Part shown: positions 12,201 to 24,000 of the stretch, piece by piece | How positions within the stretch are numbered: position 1 is the stretch's first letter | Layout: each line of letters starts with the position of its first letter | Source of the DNA: Anaeramoeba ignava | Lineage: Eukaryota > Metamonada > Anaeramoebidae | NCBI GenBank assembly: GCA_028826165.1 | Contig: JAPDFW010000123.1 | Span: 100,776 to 164,775, forward strand | Direction: 5' to 3' | DNA length: 64,000 bases | Notes under the pieces: generated by a model | Database searches by the model: none | Seen by the model: the letters and a program-made list of their open reading frames with translations, nothing else | What the model was told of the DNA's origin: nothing | Translations under genes and position numbers: made by a program

Positions 12201-14550
12201 ATTGATTTAATTTAATTTATATTTAATTTATAAATATTTAATTTAATTTAATTTAATTTAATTTATAAATATTTGATTTGATTTAATTTATAAATATTTA
12301 ATTTGATTTAATTTATAAATAATTGATTTGATTTAATTTATAAATATTTGATTTGATTTAATTTATAAATATTTGATTTGATTTAATTTATAAATAATTA
12401 ATTTATAAATAATTAATTTATAAATATTTAATTTATAAATATTTGATTTAATTTAATTTAATTTAATTTAATTTAATTTAATTTATAAGTATTTGATTTA
12501 ATTTAATTTAATTTATAAATATTTGATTTGATTTATAAATAATTAATTTGATTTAATTTATAAATAATTGATTTGATTTACTGCCCTTCAGTTGCACAAA
12601 AATGTATTGGTGTAGCTTGAAATATATTGTTAAAATTTATATTCGCTTTTGATGAAACTAAAATTTCTACACTTTTTAAATTCCCTATTTGTGAAGCCTT
12701 ATGTAATGGCGTTTCAAAAAAATTATCTATTAAATTAACATCAGCTCCATTATCAAGAAGTAATTTTAAACATTCGGGAAAATCTACAGCAAGATGAAGT
12801 GCTGCAAATCCTTCATTTGAACTACGACTATTGATTTCAATCTCTTTTTTTGATAAAATTTCTTCCACTTTTGAAATATCATTTTCAAGAACTGCAATAT
12901 GAAGTTCATTCCATCCTCCAATAGAATCATCTTCTTCAATACTATCATCAAAATCATCACTTTTTTTCTTGAATGTAATGGTTTTTATTAATGTTTTCAT
13001 ACACATTTTTATCATAATTAAAACACATTTTTTTTGATTGCGATTAAATGATGAATAAATAGGTGTTTTTCCTGATCTACTTTGATGAGAAGGTGAAGCT
13101 CCCTTTTGTTTTTTTTTTGTTGATTCAGGTAAATATAAAATATAAATATATTTGTTTCATCGTTTAATTTACTTTTTGAATAAGAAAATCAACAATTTCT
13201 GCATTTCCATTATATCCTGCCCAATGTAACGCAGTATAACCTTCTTGATCTTCTTCATCAACTGAAACACCTAATTCTATTAATTCCCGACATCCTTCTA
13301 AATATTCATATTGAGTACACAGTATTAATGGTGTTATTCCACTATTTATTTAAAATATTTTAAATATTTTTGAATATTTTAAATATTTTTGAATATTTTT
13401 AAATATTTATTTTTGAATATTTACTCATTCTCTTTTGTAAAAAGATCAAATGAAAGGTTTTCACTTGCTAAAACCTCTTTTAATAAAGATGTATTTTTTT
13501 GTTTAATTGCTTTTGCTAATTTCTGAAATGATTTGAGAATTTTAATAAAATAATAAGTTAAATATTTCCATTTTAAAATTTTGGAAAAAAAAATAAAATA
13601 AAATAAATGAAATAGAAAGTACTTTAATTGGTGATTGAGGTTCATTAGACATTGAAAATTGATTCTTAAATAATTCAAAATCAAATAATGCTTCATCAAC
13701 TAATTTTTAATTTTTAATTTTTAATTTTTATTTTTTATTTTTAATTTTTAATTTTTAATTTTTAATTTCTAATTTCTAATTTTTACAACTTCTAAAAGAG
13801 CTTCTAGATGATCTTCGATATGATATTGGAGTTTGTGGATCATCTTGAGAAGATCTCTCACTATTTTCTGAATCTGTAAATACTGAACCTTTTCAAATAT
13901 TTATTTTTATTTTTATTTTTATTTTTATTATTTTTTTATTTTTTTAAATAATATTTTTTGATTTAAATTTTACTTTCAGAATAATTTTTTGAAGAAGTTG
14001 AACGTTTTCTTCTTTTTGTTTTAATTTCCTGAATATCTAAAGATGGAGCAACAGGTTTTTTTCCTTTAAAATAAAAATAATATTTTGTCATTTAAAATTT
14101 GATTAAGAAATTTTATTTCAAAAATTATATTTACTTTGATCAACTTTTTCTCTTTCAGAAACAATAACAGTTTTACAATTCGAATCAATTCGAACTTTTT
14201 CTGTTGGTAAATATTTTTTTCCACAAATTTGAAGATATTCAATCTTTTATAATTTTTATTTTTATTATTTTTATTTTTATTATTTTTATTTTTAAAGAAT
14301 AAATATATAAATAAAAATAAACTTACATTTAATGGTTTATCATTTGGAAAATTTTCTTTAAATGCATCTAATATAATATTTAATAATGATTTTGTATTTT
14401 TTCTTGATTTTGTTGAAAGTTCAAAAACACATTCTCTTGAAGGAATTAGAATCTATAAAATAAAATTTAAAAAAGAATTTTTCGTAAATTTCAATTATTG
14501 AATTTAAAAAGAAATTTTTGAAATGTTTTTCAAACTTTAATAATATTCAT
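9270..14550 (-). CDS. Large ankyrin-repeat protein with N-terminal beta-grasp-like segment
   Basis: Ten exons join in frame to 1006 aa: 14550-14536, 14452-14327, 14243-14135, 14063-13974, 13888-13787, 13699-13623, 13522-13425, 13341-13173, 13102-12582 and 10983-9270. The first coding exon is only 15 nt (MNIIK). Residues 1 to about 84 look like a ubiquitin-like or Ras-association-type module (inference). A Ser/Arg-rich linker follows, then roughly 20 ankyrin repeats to the C-terminus, including textbook units such as GFTPLHDACSNGNLE and GWTALHWAGHGG. The exon 9/10 junction restores ATEGH|VECMNVLL across a 1.6-kb repeat intron. It is probably a protein-interaction scaffold; partners are not evident. 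The last exon has much higher G+C (9600-10960) than the others. Confidence 0.92.
10985..12580. repeat. TTTATAAATAATTGATTTAA-type array in ankyrin-gene intron
   Basis: The 1.6-kb intron is composed of TTTATAAAT followed by ATTTGA, AATTGA or AATTTAATT words in variable order. It is practically free of C. Ankyrin coding flanks on both sides join in phase, so it is one intron. Confidence 0.92.
13889..14326. other. Short introns within the ankyrin gene 5' part
   Basis: This span alternates exons 3 and 4 with short introns of ATTTTTATTTTT composition. Donors and acceptors are GT-AG and exon phases are consistent. Confidence 0.7.
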
Positions 14551-15018
14551 TTTTATTATTTCAAAAAAGAAAAATGAAAAATGAAAAATGAAAAATGAAC
14601 AAATTTTAATTTTTATTCCAAAAAAATTTAAAAAATTGAAATTGAAATTGAAATTGAAATTAATTTTGAAATTGATTTTGAAATTGATTTAGATTTTGAA
14701 TTTGATTTTGAAATTGAAATTGATTTTAAAATGGAAATTGAATTTGATTTTGATTTTGATTTAGATTTTGATTTTGAAATTGAAATTGAAATTGAAATTG
14801 AAATTGAAATTGAATTTGAATTTGATTTTGATTTTGAAATTGAAATTGAAATTGAAATTGAAATTGAAATTGAAATTGAAATTGAAATTGAAATTGAAAT
14901 TGAAATTGAAATTGATTTTGAATTTGATTTTGAATTGATTTTGATTTTGAATTGATTTTGATTTTGAAATTGATTTAGATTTTGAATTTGATTTAGATTT
15001 TGATTTTGATTTTGAAAT
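14551..15018. repeat. GAAATT/GATTTT hexamer array between ankyrin and BEACH genes
   Basis: The spacer holds first the AAAAATGAAAAATGAAAA leader of the ankyrin gene (about 14570-14600), then 14636-15015, a dense GAAATT array with GATTTT and GAATTT variants running up to the BEACH stop codon. It encodes EIEIEI or SISISI in open frames, which I treat as artefacts. Confidence 0.85.
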
Positions 15019-18000
15019 TTAATTAAATTCAAAAGAATTAAAAAATAATTTCCCATCTACAGTTCCAACAATAATAAACCGCTCAGATTCAGAAATCTCT
15101 AAAGAAAAAATAGGAGAACCAATATTGATCTGATGAACCAAAAGAAGATCATACAAAGAACGAATCTCAACAAAACCTTTATTGCCTCCAAGAATAATAA
15201 AATTGTTATCTTTTGAAATTTGAAGAGAAGAAATTTGTTGATAACAAGGAATTTCCTTCAGAAACTTCCCATTAATAGAAAACAATCTAATCATCATATC
15301 CTGTTCAGAATAAACAACAACATATCCTCTAGAGGAGATCTTGAGAGCAGAAACAGGATTTTGTGTACTAGAAGAGAATGTACGGACATATTCGCCTTCC
15401 TTGAGAGTGGAAATAATGCAAGTTCCATCCTTAGAGCCACTGATAACAATATTTAGCTCAATGCTGATATCAACGCAAGACACTTCATCGTCGTGTCCAA
15501 CTAAAATGTGAACAGGATTGCGTTTCACTTTGCCTTTTTTGGGATCGAAGCGCCAGACAATAACTGTTGTGTCTTTGGATCCTGTGACAAGAACACTTTT
15601 TTGGATCGCTAAACAAGTTACAATATTCTGATGTTTTTTAACGTTCTGAATGATTCGGAGATTCTCAATGTTTATTGATTTGAACGAACAATCCCAGAAC
15701 CCGCAGCACATAAGACAGTGGTTTGTTGTGGAAAGAGCCATGCAGTTCGAAAAGTTCTTCATGTCTCGACTAAAAGAAATCGCAAACGACTTTCCTGTGC
15801 CAGCACTGCGCTCTTGATCAAAAAGAAACGGGAACGATGTCTTTGATTCAGAGAGCGGGATCCACTCTCCGTTATGGATAACCCGATTTTTGTCGACAAG
15901 CACAACTCTTCCAAAAGATCCAAGAAAAGATAGGTTCTGATGTGACCCAATCAACTTGACAAAGACAATCGGGTTCTCGGAAATCTGGAGAGAAAACATG
16001 TGCGTAGGACTTGATATATTTGTGAAGTTCCAGAGTGTCTGTCGGACATCAAAATCCACAATTGAAATTCTTTTGGGATGTTTTTTATAAAAAAGTTGAG
16101 TTGGTGTTTGTCCGTAGTTCTCGATTTGCGACTGCACTGAAAGCAGATCGCGCGGATCAATCTTGTCAAAATTCACAAGGTTCGGATACGTCAGATAATG
16201 AAACACATTGTTTGCCTTTTCGGCCTCTTTTCCTTGTTGTTGATAGCCGAATATCAAATCAATCCATTGATTCAAATTTTCGGAAACATATTCACTTTCA
16301 AGTGCATCTCGGTTCATCCGAATGAACTCCTCAGGTGAAGAAGCCCAACGAGGAAGCTCGACATCATCGAGAACCCGATTCGAACTCTGCAAAGCGCCGA
16401 GATCCAGACTGTTCGAGTTCTCCAGGAAATCAGGCAAATAGAAAAATTCGGGAATCAATTCTTTAAGATCAGTTGGATTTCTTAAACAATTTTGCCATGC
16501 CAATTCTAGTGAGTGAAAAATCCGATCAGGCCTGTCGAATTTCCCTCCTTGATATTGCACCGCAAAGCTTGTGAAGGGTTCCATCCGAATAAGATACCAC
16601 AAAACAACGCCAGGACTTGAATAGTGAGTTCCATAAAGAAAAGGCATCATGTCATCATTGAATGAATTGTATCTTTCTTTAAAGGATTTCAGTCTCTCCT
16701 CATTAAGTGCCCCAATAGGCTTGGAAAGATCGCGGAAATTTTCTGTATTTTTCAGATCAATTACTGATGAAGTATAATTCGAAAGAACCCACGGAAATAC
16801 TGGATACTGTCCAAAATCATTGTAACTTCTGCCGGAAATTGTGTTCAAATGCATCAAATATTCGAAATTCGAAATTTCTCTTTTTCGCCACTTCTTTTTC
16901 AATCCTAATTTTCGCAAGTAACTGCGTGGATGGCCCGTGAAATACTGCACATTTCCGCGACTGCGAACGTGTTTGTGCGAGATGATTTTTCGGAAAACTT
17001 CTTCCGATTTGGTCTTATTTTCTAAATTTATCAGGAGACTTCGTCCATTTTGAAAAAAGATTTCAATCGCAGTTTCCTTGTGGATATATCGTCTGAAAAA
17101 CACTGCAATAATCCATGCCATCTGCCAATAGTACTCCTTTCCGCCGCCTGTGTTTGTATAGACTTGCTGATCAACCTCCTCTTTTTTGGACACAACCAAA
17201 GAAAGAAGACTTGTCGAAATTTCCAGCATACTTTCTTGTTTGTTCAATCCATATATCCGCCAGCAATTGCAGCGGTACAGCGTCTCCTGGACTTGCTCTC
17301 CTTCCTTCATAGACAGCGCCTGTATCTTATTGCGTTCAGTCTCGATATCTTGCTCAAATTCAACTGACCGATCACTATCATTTGTATCCGATTTTGGACC
17401 TGCCCATTCCGTTGTGCTTTGGCGAGTCTCCTTCTTCTCTGCTTCGTTCGATCTTTCCAATATCCTTTGAAGTGTAGTCATTGATTCTTTGGCCTGTCGA
17501 GACAATTCACGTTCTGTTTCAAGCACAATAGGTGACTCCACTGACTCCATGTTTCTGCCTCGACTGATTCCCGCTTTTTTGTGATCTTTGTATTTATGAT
17601 TTGGTTTGAGCTTGATCCGTCTTCGCAAATGATCCTCGCTGAAATCTAACTTCCAGTGCAGTTTCTGTTTGCTGAGCTCATCGCTCCATGGTCCTCTTCC
17701 GTATATAATTCCTCTCAAAATCCGGTTGCATTTTTTCTCCACAAACCGATATTTTGCTGATCTTTGTATATTTTGCTTGTCAATCCGATTCCGTTCTTTC
17801 TTGACTAATTTTTGGATCTTCTTCTTGATTTCAGCTCTTTTTGTCTTCGCAAACAATCTGTTGATTTTGTACTCGTTCTCGAGAATATGCTTCACATTTT
17901 CAACAACAATCGCTTGTCTGTCGTTGTATTCCTTGTTGCGTTTCATGATTTCTTCATAGATTTTTTTCCTCTCCTCAAGGAAATTGTGAGACAATAAAGC

Positions 18001-21000
18001 TTTCCAATCTCTTCCCATAAATATTTGCATGAGATACGCTTCGTTTGAAGAATCCAATTTTGTTGTTGTTGTTGTTGTTTCTTTTTCAAAAATATTTTTT
18101 CCCTTTTGTTTTTCCAAATGAGAAAAAATGTAATTCCGTGATTTTTGTGGTAATAAATTAAACATGAAAGCAACATAAATTAAACACAGTTGCTTGTTTC
18201 GATCTTTTTCCTCAAGCTTTTCTTCTTCATTGATTCCTTCTTTTTTGTTTTTCATCAACTTATTCAATTCCACTTTGATTTTCTGGATATTTTCGTTTTC
18301 TTCTTCAATTTTCAATTCATCAACGTTTTTCAGCTCAACAAAGAAAAACTTCATCAAATGTGAAAAAACAACAAGAATTATCCGTCGTGTTCTCTCGTTG
18401 AGTTTATGGATCTTGATTTTTTGCTCAAGAAACTGTTCCAGAATTCCAAGATACTTAATTTTTTTCTTGGCTTTCTCTTCAACAAACACAATATTCAGCA
18501 AAAACTCCAAAACAATATCATTTACAAGATGTGCTTTTGCTTGATCACCAAATGGAATTGCCTTTTTCTCAAAAAAATGCATTTGATCCAGAACTTTAAC
18601 CAATATCTTTGTCAAATTGTCGTATTTATTTCTTTGGCTCGTTCTTTTTTTCTTCATCCAATTCCGTTGGAAAATTTTTGCCAAATTTTTCTCATCCATT
18701 CTCTGTTTATTGAATTGGATTGCATTTAATGATGTTGCTCTATTCAATGGGCTCATCAGTGATTGCGTGGGTTTGGGCTGACTTTCATTCCACGATTTGT
18801 TGTGGAAAACATCCAAAAATACTATTAATTTATACATATTTTCAATAAATATCTTGTTGATTTGCAAATATTTTTTTTCATCTGCTTCTAATTTTTCCAG
18901 GATTCCTTCGAATATATCCTCAAGAAATTTGAATATTAGTGATTCGTGATCCATGTTTCTTTTGGAAATGAAAAACAAATTTATCAATGATATTGTTGTT
19001 TCAAGATGTTTCCATCCATCCTTGATAAAAAAAATTGAATGCAAGTGCAAATCTTTAAATAGACTTAAAACTTCCTGACTCAACTCCAATATTGATTGCT
19101 GTGAATCCGTATTTATGTTGCTAATCTCATCAATATTTTGATTTATATTTTTTGTTTTTGATTTGATAAAGAAGCTTTGTGATTTCCACAAACGTATTTT
19201 ATGAACTCTTTCTTTTTCATCACTTTCTGTTGTTGTTGTTGTTTGATCATCAGAAATAACACTTATATCCAAATCACTCAAACGAACCTCCTTTTCTTCT
19301 TCCAAATCTCCCAAATTTTCACTTTGATTTCCATTAGATCTTGCATCCTTGATATGCTTCCCTTGTTGATTTGGAACAATCCCAATTAACTCAATCATCC
19401 ATTTTTGCCATCCAAATTGAGAAACAAAAATATTTTTGTTTTGTTGATTCCACAAAATAATGTTTTTTGCTGCTTTTAAAACATCGATTCCCAAATGGTT
19501 TTGGCTTGAGCCAATAAGTTGGAAAATTGTTTTGAAAATGAATGTGTTTTGGATATCCCATTTATGGATTGTGATATTCCCATTATTTTTGGTTTTGCTC
19601 TTGTTTATATTCTTCGTTTTAGATGCTTTCTTGTTCACAATCAAAGAAAAAAGTGTATTTGCAATTGGTGTTGTTAAAGGATACTTGACCAAAATATCAT
19701 GAATAAGATTAAATCCCGAATGTTCAGATACTCGTGATTCGAGTTTCATCTTTTTTTTCAAGATTTGGTCATCGTTAAAAACAACAAAATATTCTTCCAA
19801 TTTGTTGATAATTTGAAGGCAATTTTCTCGAATTGAATCATCTTGAGTATCCATTAGAAAAATAAACAAATCCATAAATCCAATACTTGGGAGAACTTCT
19901 CCAAACAGTTGTAAATCCTTTGTGAATATTCTCTGAATAAGTTGAATAATTTCATGAATAAATTCCGTTTCTTGCGAGACAAAACAACTCACAAGAAGAA
20001 ACTCCAAATTTACACTTGAATTGTTTAATTCTGAAATAGAATTCATCATCAATTCAATTATATGAAGAAACTTTGTTCTCATTTCGCGTATATCTTGTGT
20101 ATTTGGTCTTTTCTCAAAAAATTCACCTGCCATTTTCCCTATTTTATCCTCTTGACATCTTGAGTATTTATCTGGTTTCAACCAATAATAAACTCTCATA
20201 ATGTCAACCAAATCATGTACTTTTATCACAACATCCTCTTTCTTCTGAGAACAACTTATCAACATTGAAAATACTGATAGAACTGCTTTTTGTATCTTTG
20301 GTCGGCAATAAATCCAAATATCAAAATCCATCAAAAAATTTTCAACTAAATCTCTTCTGAATTTTTTGTCTTGTGTTTCAATTAGTAGTTTTTGGATTGA
20401 ATCAAATATTTTGCTTGAAAGATTTTCGGAGTTTATTTGTTTAAGGAAATAGGAAATCATTGAGAATCCTGATGATGTTATCATGTCTTCTTGGTTTTGT
20501 TTGTTTCTTATCATCATTTCTGTCAAAGTGATAAAAACAAGTGAGCAAAACATTCTGTTTTTTTTTCCATTATTTTGATTTATATTTTCATTTATATTTT
20601 CATTTGTATTTTGATTTATATTTTCATTTGTATTTTCATTTATATTTTCATTTATATTTTCATTTGTATTTTCATTTATATTTTGATTTGTATTTTCATT
20701 TATATTTTGATTTATATTTTGATTTATATTTTGGTTTATATTTTGATTTATATTTTGATTTATATTTTGATTTATATTTTGATTTATATTTTGATTTATA
20801 TTTTGATTTATATTTTGATTTATATTTTGATTTATATTTTGATTTATATTTTCATTTATATTTTGATTTATATTTTGATTTATATTTTGATTTATATTTT
20901 CATTTATATTTTCATTTTACGTATTTTCATTTATATTTTCATTTATATTTTGATTTATATTTTGATTTATATTTTGATTTATATTTTCATTTATATTTTC

Positions 21001-24000
21001 ATTTATATTTTCATTTATATTTTGATTTATATTTTCATTTATATTTTCATTTATATTTTCATTTATATTTTGATTTATATTTTCATTTATATTTTCATTT
21101 GTATTTTGATTTATATTTTGATTTATATTTTGATTTATATTTTGATTTGTATTTTCATTTATATTTTCATTTATATTTTGATTTATATTTTGATTTATAT
21201 TTTTGGTTTATATTTTCATTTATATTTTGATTTATATTTTGATTTATATTTTGATTTATATTTTGATTTATATTTTGATTTGTATTTTGATTTGTATTTT
21301 GATTTATATTTTGATTTATATTTTGATTTATATTTTGATTTATATTTTGATTTATATTTTGATTTATATTTTGATTTATATTTTGATTTATATTTTGATT
21401 TATATTTTGATTTATATTTTGATTTATATTTTGATTTATATTTTGATTTGTATTTTGATTTATATTTTCATTTATATTTTCATTTATATTTTGATTTGTA
21501 TTTTGATTTATATTTTGATTTATATTTTCATTTATATTTTGATTTATATTTTGATTTATATTTTCATTTATATTTTGGTTTGTATTTTGATTTATATTTT
21601 GATTTATATTTTGATTTGTATTTTGATTTATATTTTGATTTATATTTTGATTTATATTTTGAAATTCAGCTTCAGGTTGTTCTATTTGTACTAATAATGG
21701 AATAAAAATTTGAACACCTCCAATACAATAAATTATATCTTCAATTCTTGTTGATATACACTTAAACAAGCCTTGTAATTTTGCTTGTTTTTCTAAAACA
21801 CTATTTGGAGAATCATCAAAACATTCAGATTGCTCAGAAGATTTGCTATTTAAATATATAAATATCTTCTGTGTTTGATAATCAGAAAGAACTAAAGAGC
21901 TGAGTGTTTCACTCTGAAAATCTGCATTTTCACATTCATGAAAAAGGGAATCATAAGTAGGTCCAAGTTTATAAATACCATTAATTTCATTTACAGTTAA
22001 AAAATCATCAAAAAAATACATGGTTCCAATTTGGCCATAAAAAGGATTTTCTCCAACTTCATCTTGTTGAAAAAAAAGATCAAAATTTGATCCAATTCTG
22101 TTTTTGTTCAAAACTTGGCCAGTTGGGGGATATTTTATAAATTTAGAAGAAACTAATTTCCCATCTAAATATAAAATAGCTTCTGCTGATGATGACCAGC
22201 GATTCTTTTGGTGAGTAAGAGCAATAAAAACCCATTTTTGAAGTTGTATTTTGGTTGGGAATTTTGCTGATAGAATTTGTTCTGGATTGTGAATTTTAAG
22301 CTCGAAATATAAATTCTGCAAATTTGAATCGTGAATCATTTCAAATTGACTTGAAGGAACCAAGAACAATTCAACTCCGTATTTATCTTTGTTCAAAAAA
22401 CTAAATATTCGAGGTTTGTAGCTTGGCTTTATCAAAGGAGATTCAAGACTTTCAATTCGAATCCAAGTGCAAAACGAATATCCTTTTTTATTTGGCCATG
22501 TTTGTATTTCGGGAAGATCAATAACTGCATTTCTTCCATTAAAATCAAAGAAGGATTTGGGACCTTCTTCTTCTTTATTTCTAGATGTCATATTGTTGAT
22601 TTCGCTGAGAATCAATCTGGAATAAGCAGGTCGTATTTCTCCCTCTGAACTTTTCAACAGATGGAACATGTATTTCAATTCCTTCACTGATATTCGATGA
22701 GATCCAAGAATCCCAACAAGATTGAGTATTTTCTCCGTTAGATTTTCTGTTTGCACTTGCGGAATTAATTGGAGAAGAAAATAAGAAAGTTCTGCTTCAC
22801 AACAAACTGAACGATTGTGGATTGATTTTTCGCAAATTGTCTTGAATATTTGCAAAAGTTTCAGAAAATAATATTGAAGTGAATTGTTTGAATTTTCGTT
22901 TTCAAGTTCATCTAGAATATCCTCTAGTTTCTGTTCCTCAAAAGATTCTTCAATTCCCATTTCTTGGTATGCTTCCTTTTCAGATTCTTCTTGCTGCACA
23001 TTTTTTGGGAAAGGAGTGAATATTCGAAAAAGTAGAAGAACAATGTAGGGATTTTCAATAATAAAGTTATCTTCACGATCAAAAGTGATCGTTTCAGTTT
23101 TGGCAAAAAGCATACTTAGCAAACTACGAAATATCAAATTTCTTGAATTTGTGCATTTGGCCATAATTTTGCCAAATTCAATCCATCCAACTTCCTTTTC
23201 AAATGATTTGATATTTTCCGTGTTGTGATGGAAAAGAATTCTCAGCATTCTCAAGGATTCCTTGGAGAAGAAGTTCGCGGAATTCATCCGAAACCAAAAA
23301 GACTCCAATTGTTGAGAAAATTTTTGCTAAAATGAATTGCTTTTGAACCTCCAAAGAGACTTCAGCTATGCAATTACTCATTGATTTCAGCATATCATTC
23401 ATCAAATCAGATAAATATAAATATTCCTTGCTTGTTTTCTCAAGTTTTGATGCTGTTTGCTTGATGTCATTCATTTTCTCCATATATAAATACAAAAACT
23501 TCTGTAAGTGTTGAATTGCTCTTTTTCTGGTTGGTTCCGCATAATTGCTCCAAGATGAAACAATGAAAAATTGCGAATTTGCGGATCAAATAAAAAATCA
23601 AATAGCAAGTCAATATATTCTTTTTGCTGAATTATTATGTTTAAAATACTAGTTGAACAAAGTAAAAAATCAACAACTTCAAATCCAATGATCCGAATCT
23701 TGAGAAATTGGTTCTTGGAATATCCAAATGTTGGCTTCTCGTATTTATCGTCTCCCTGTTGTTTGAGATATCTTGAAAGCTTGAAATTGTAATTTCTTTG
23801 TTCTATATGGAATTTCTCAATTACCCCCAAAATAATTGGTAATGCTTTTGATTTTGCGAACAATTCCTGTATTTTGTTGTTTTTTGTCTTCAAAATATTG
23901 ATTAAGATTAAAAAAATATCCTCAACAATTTCCAAGTTAATTTTGTTCTGCTCCAAAAATTCAAGAAGAAAATCAAGATCTGCGATATCTCGAAACTTCA

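Noticed and set aside
15220-18729. Many plus-strand ORFs of 60-116 aa opposite the BEACH gene
   Set aside because: Frame shadows of a higher-GC coding region; no domain, no upstream element, and the minus strand clearly encodes PH-BEACH-WD40.
20541-21705. Plus-strand 229-, 376- and 163-aa ORFs (LYFDLYF / IYILIYI)
   Set aside because: Antisense shadows of the 12-bp repeat in the BEACH gene; pure repeat composition, no start context.
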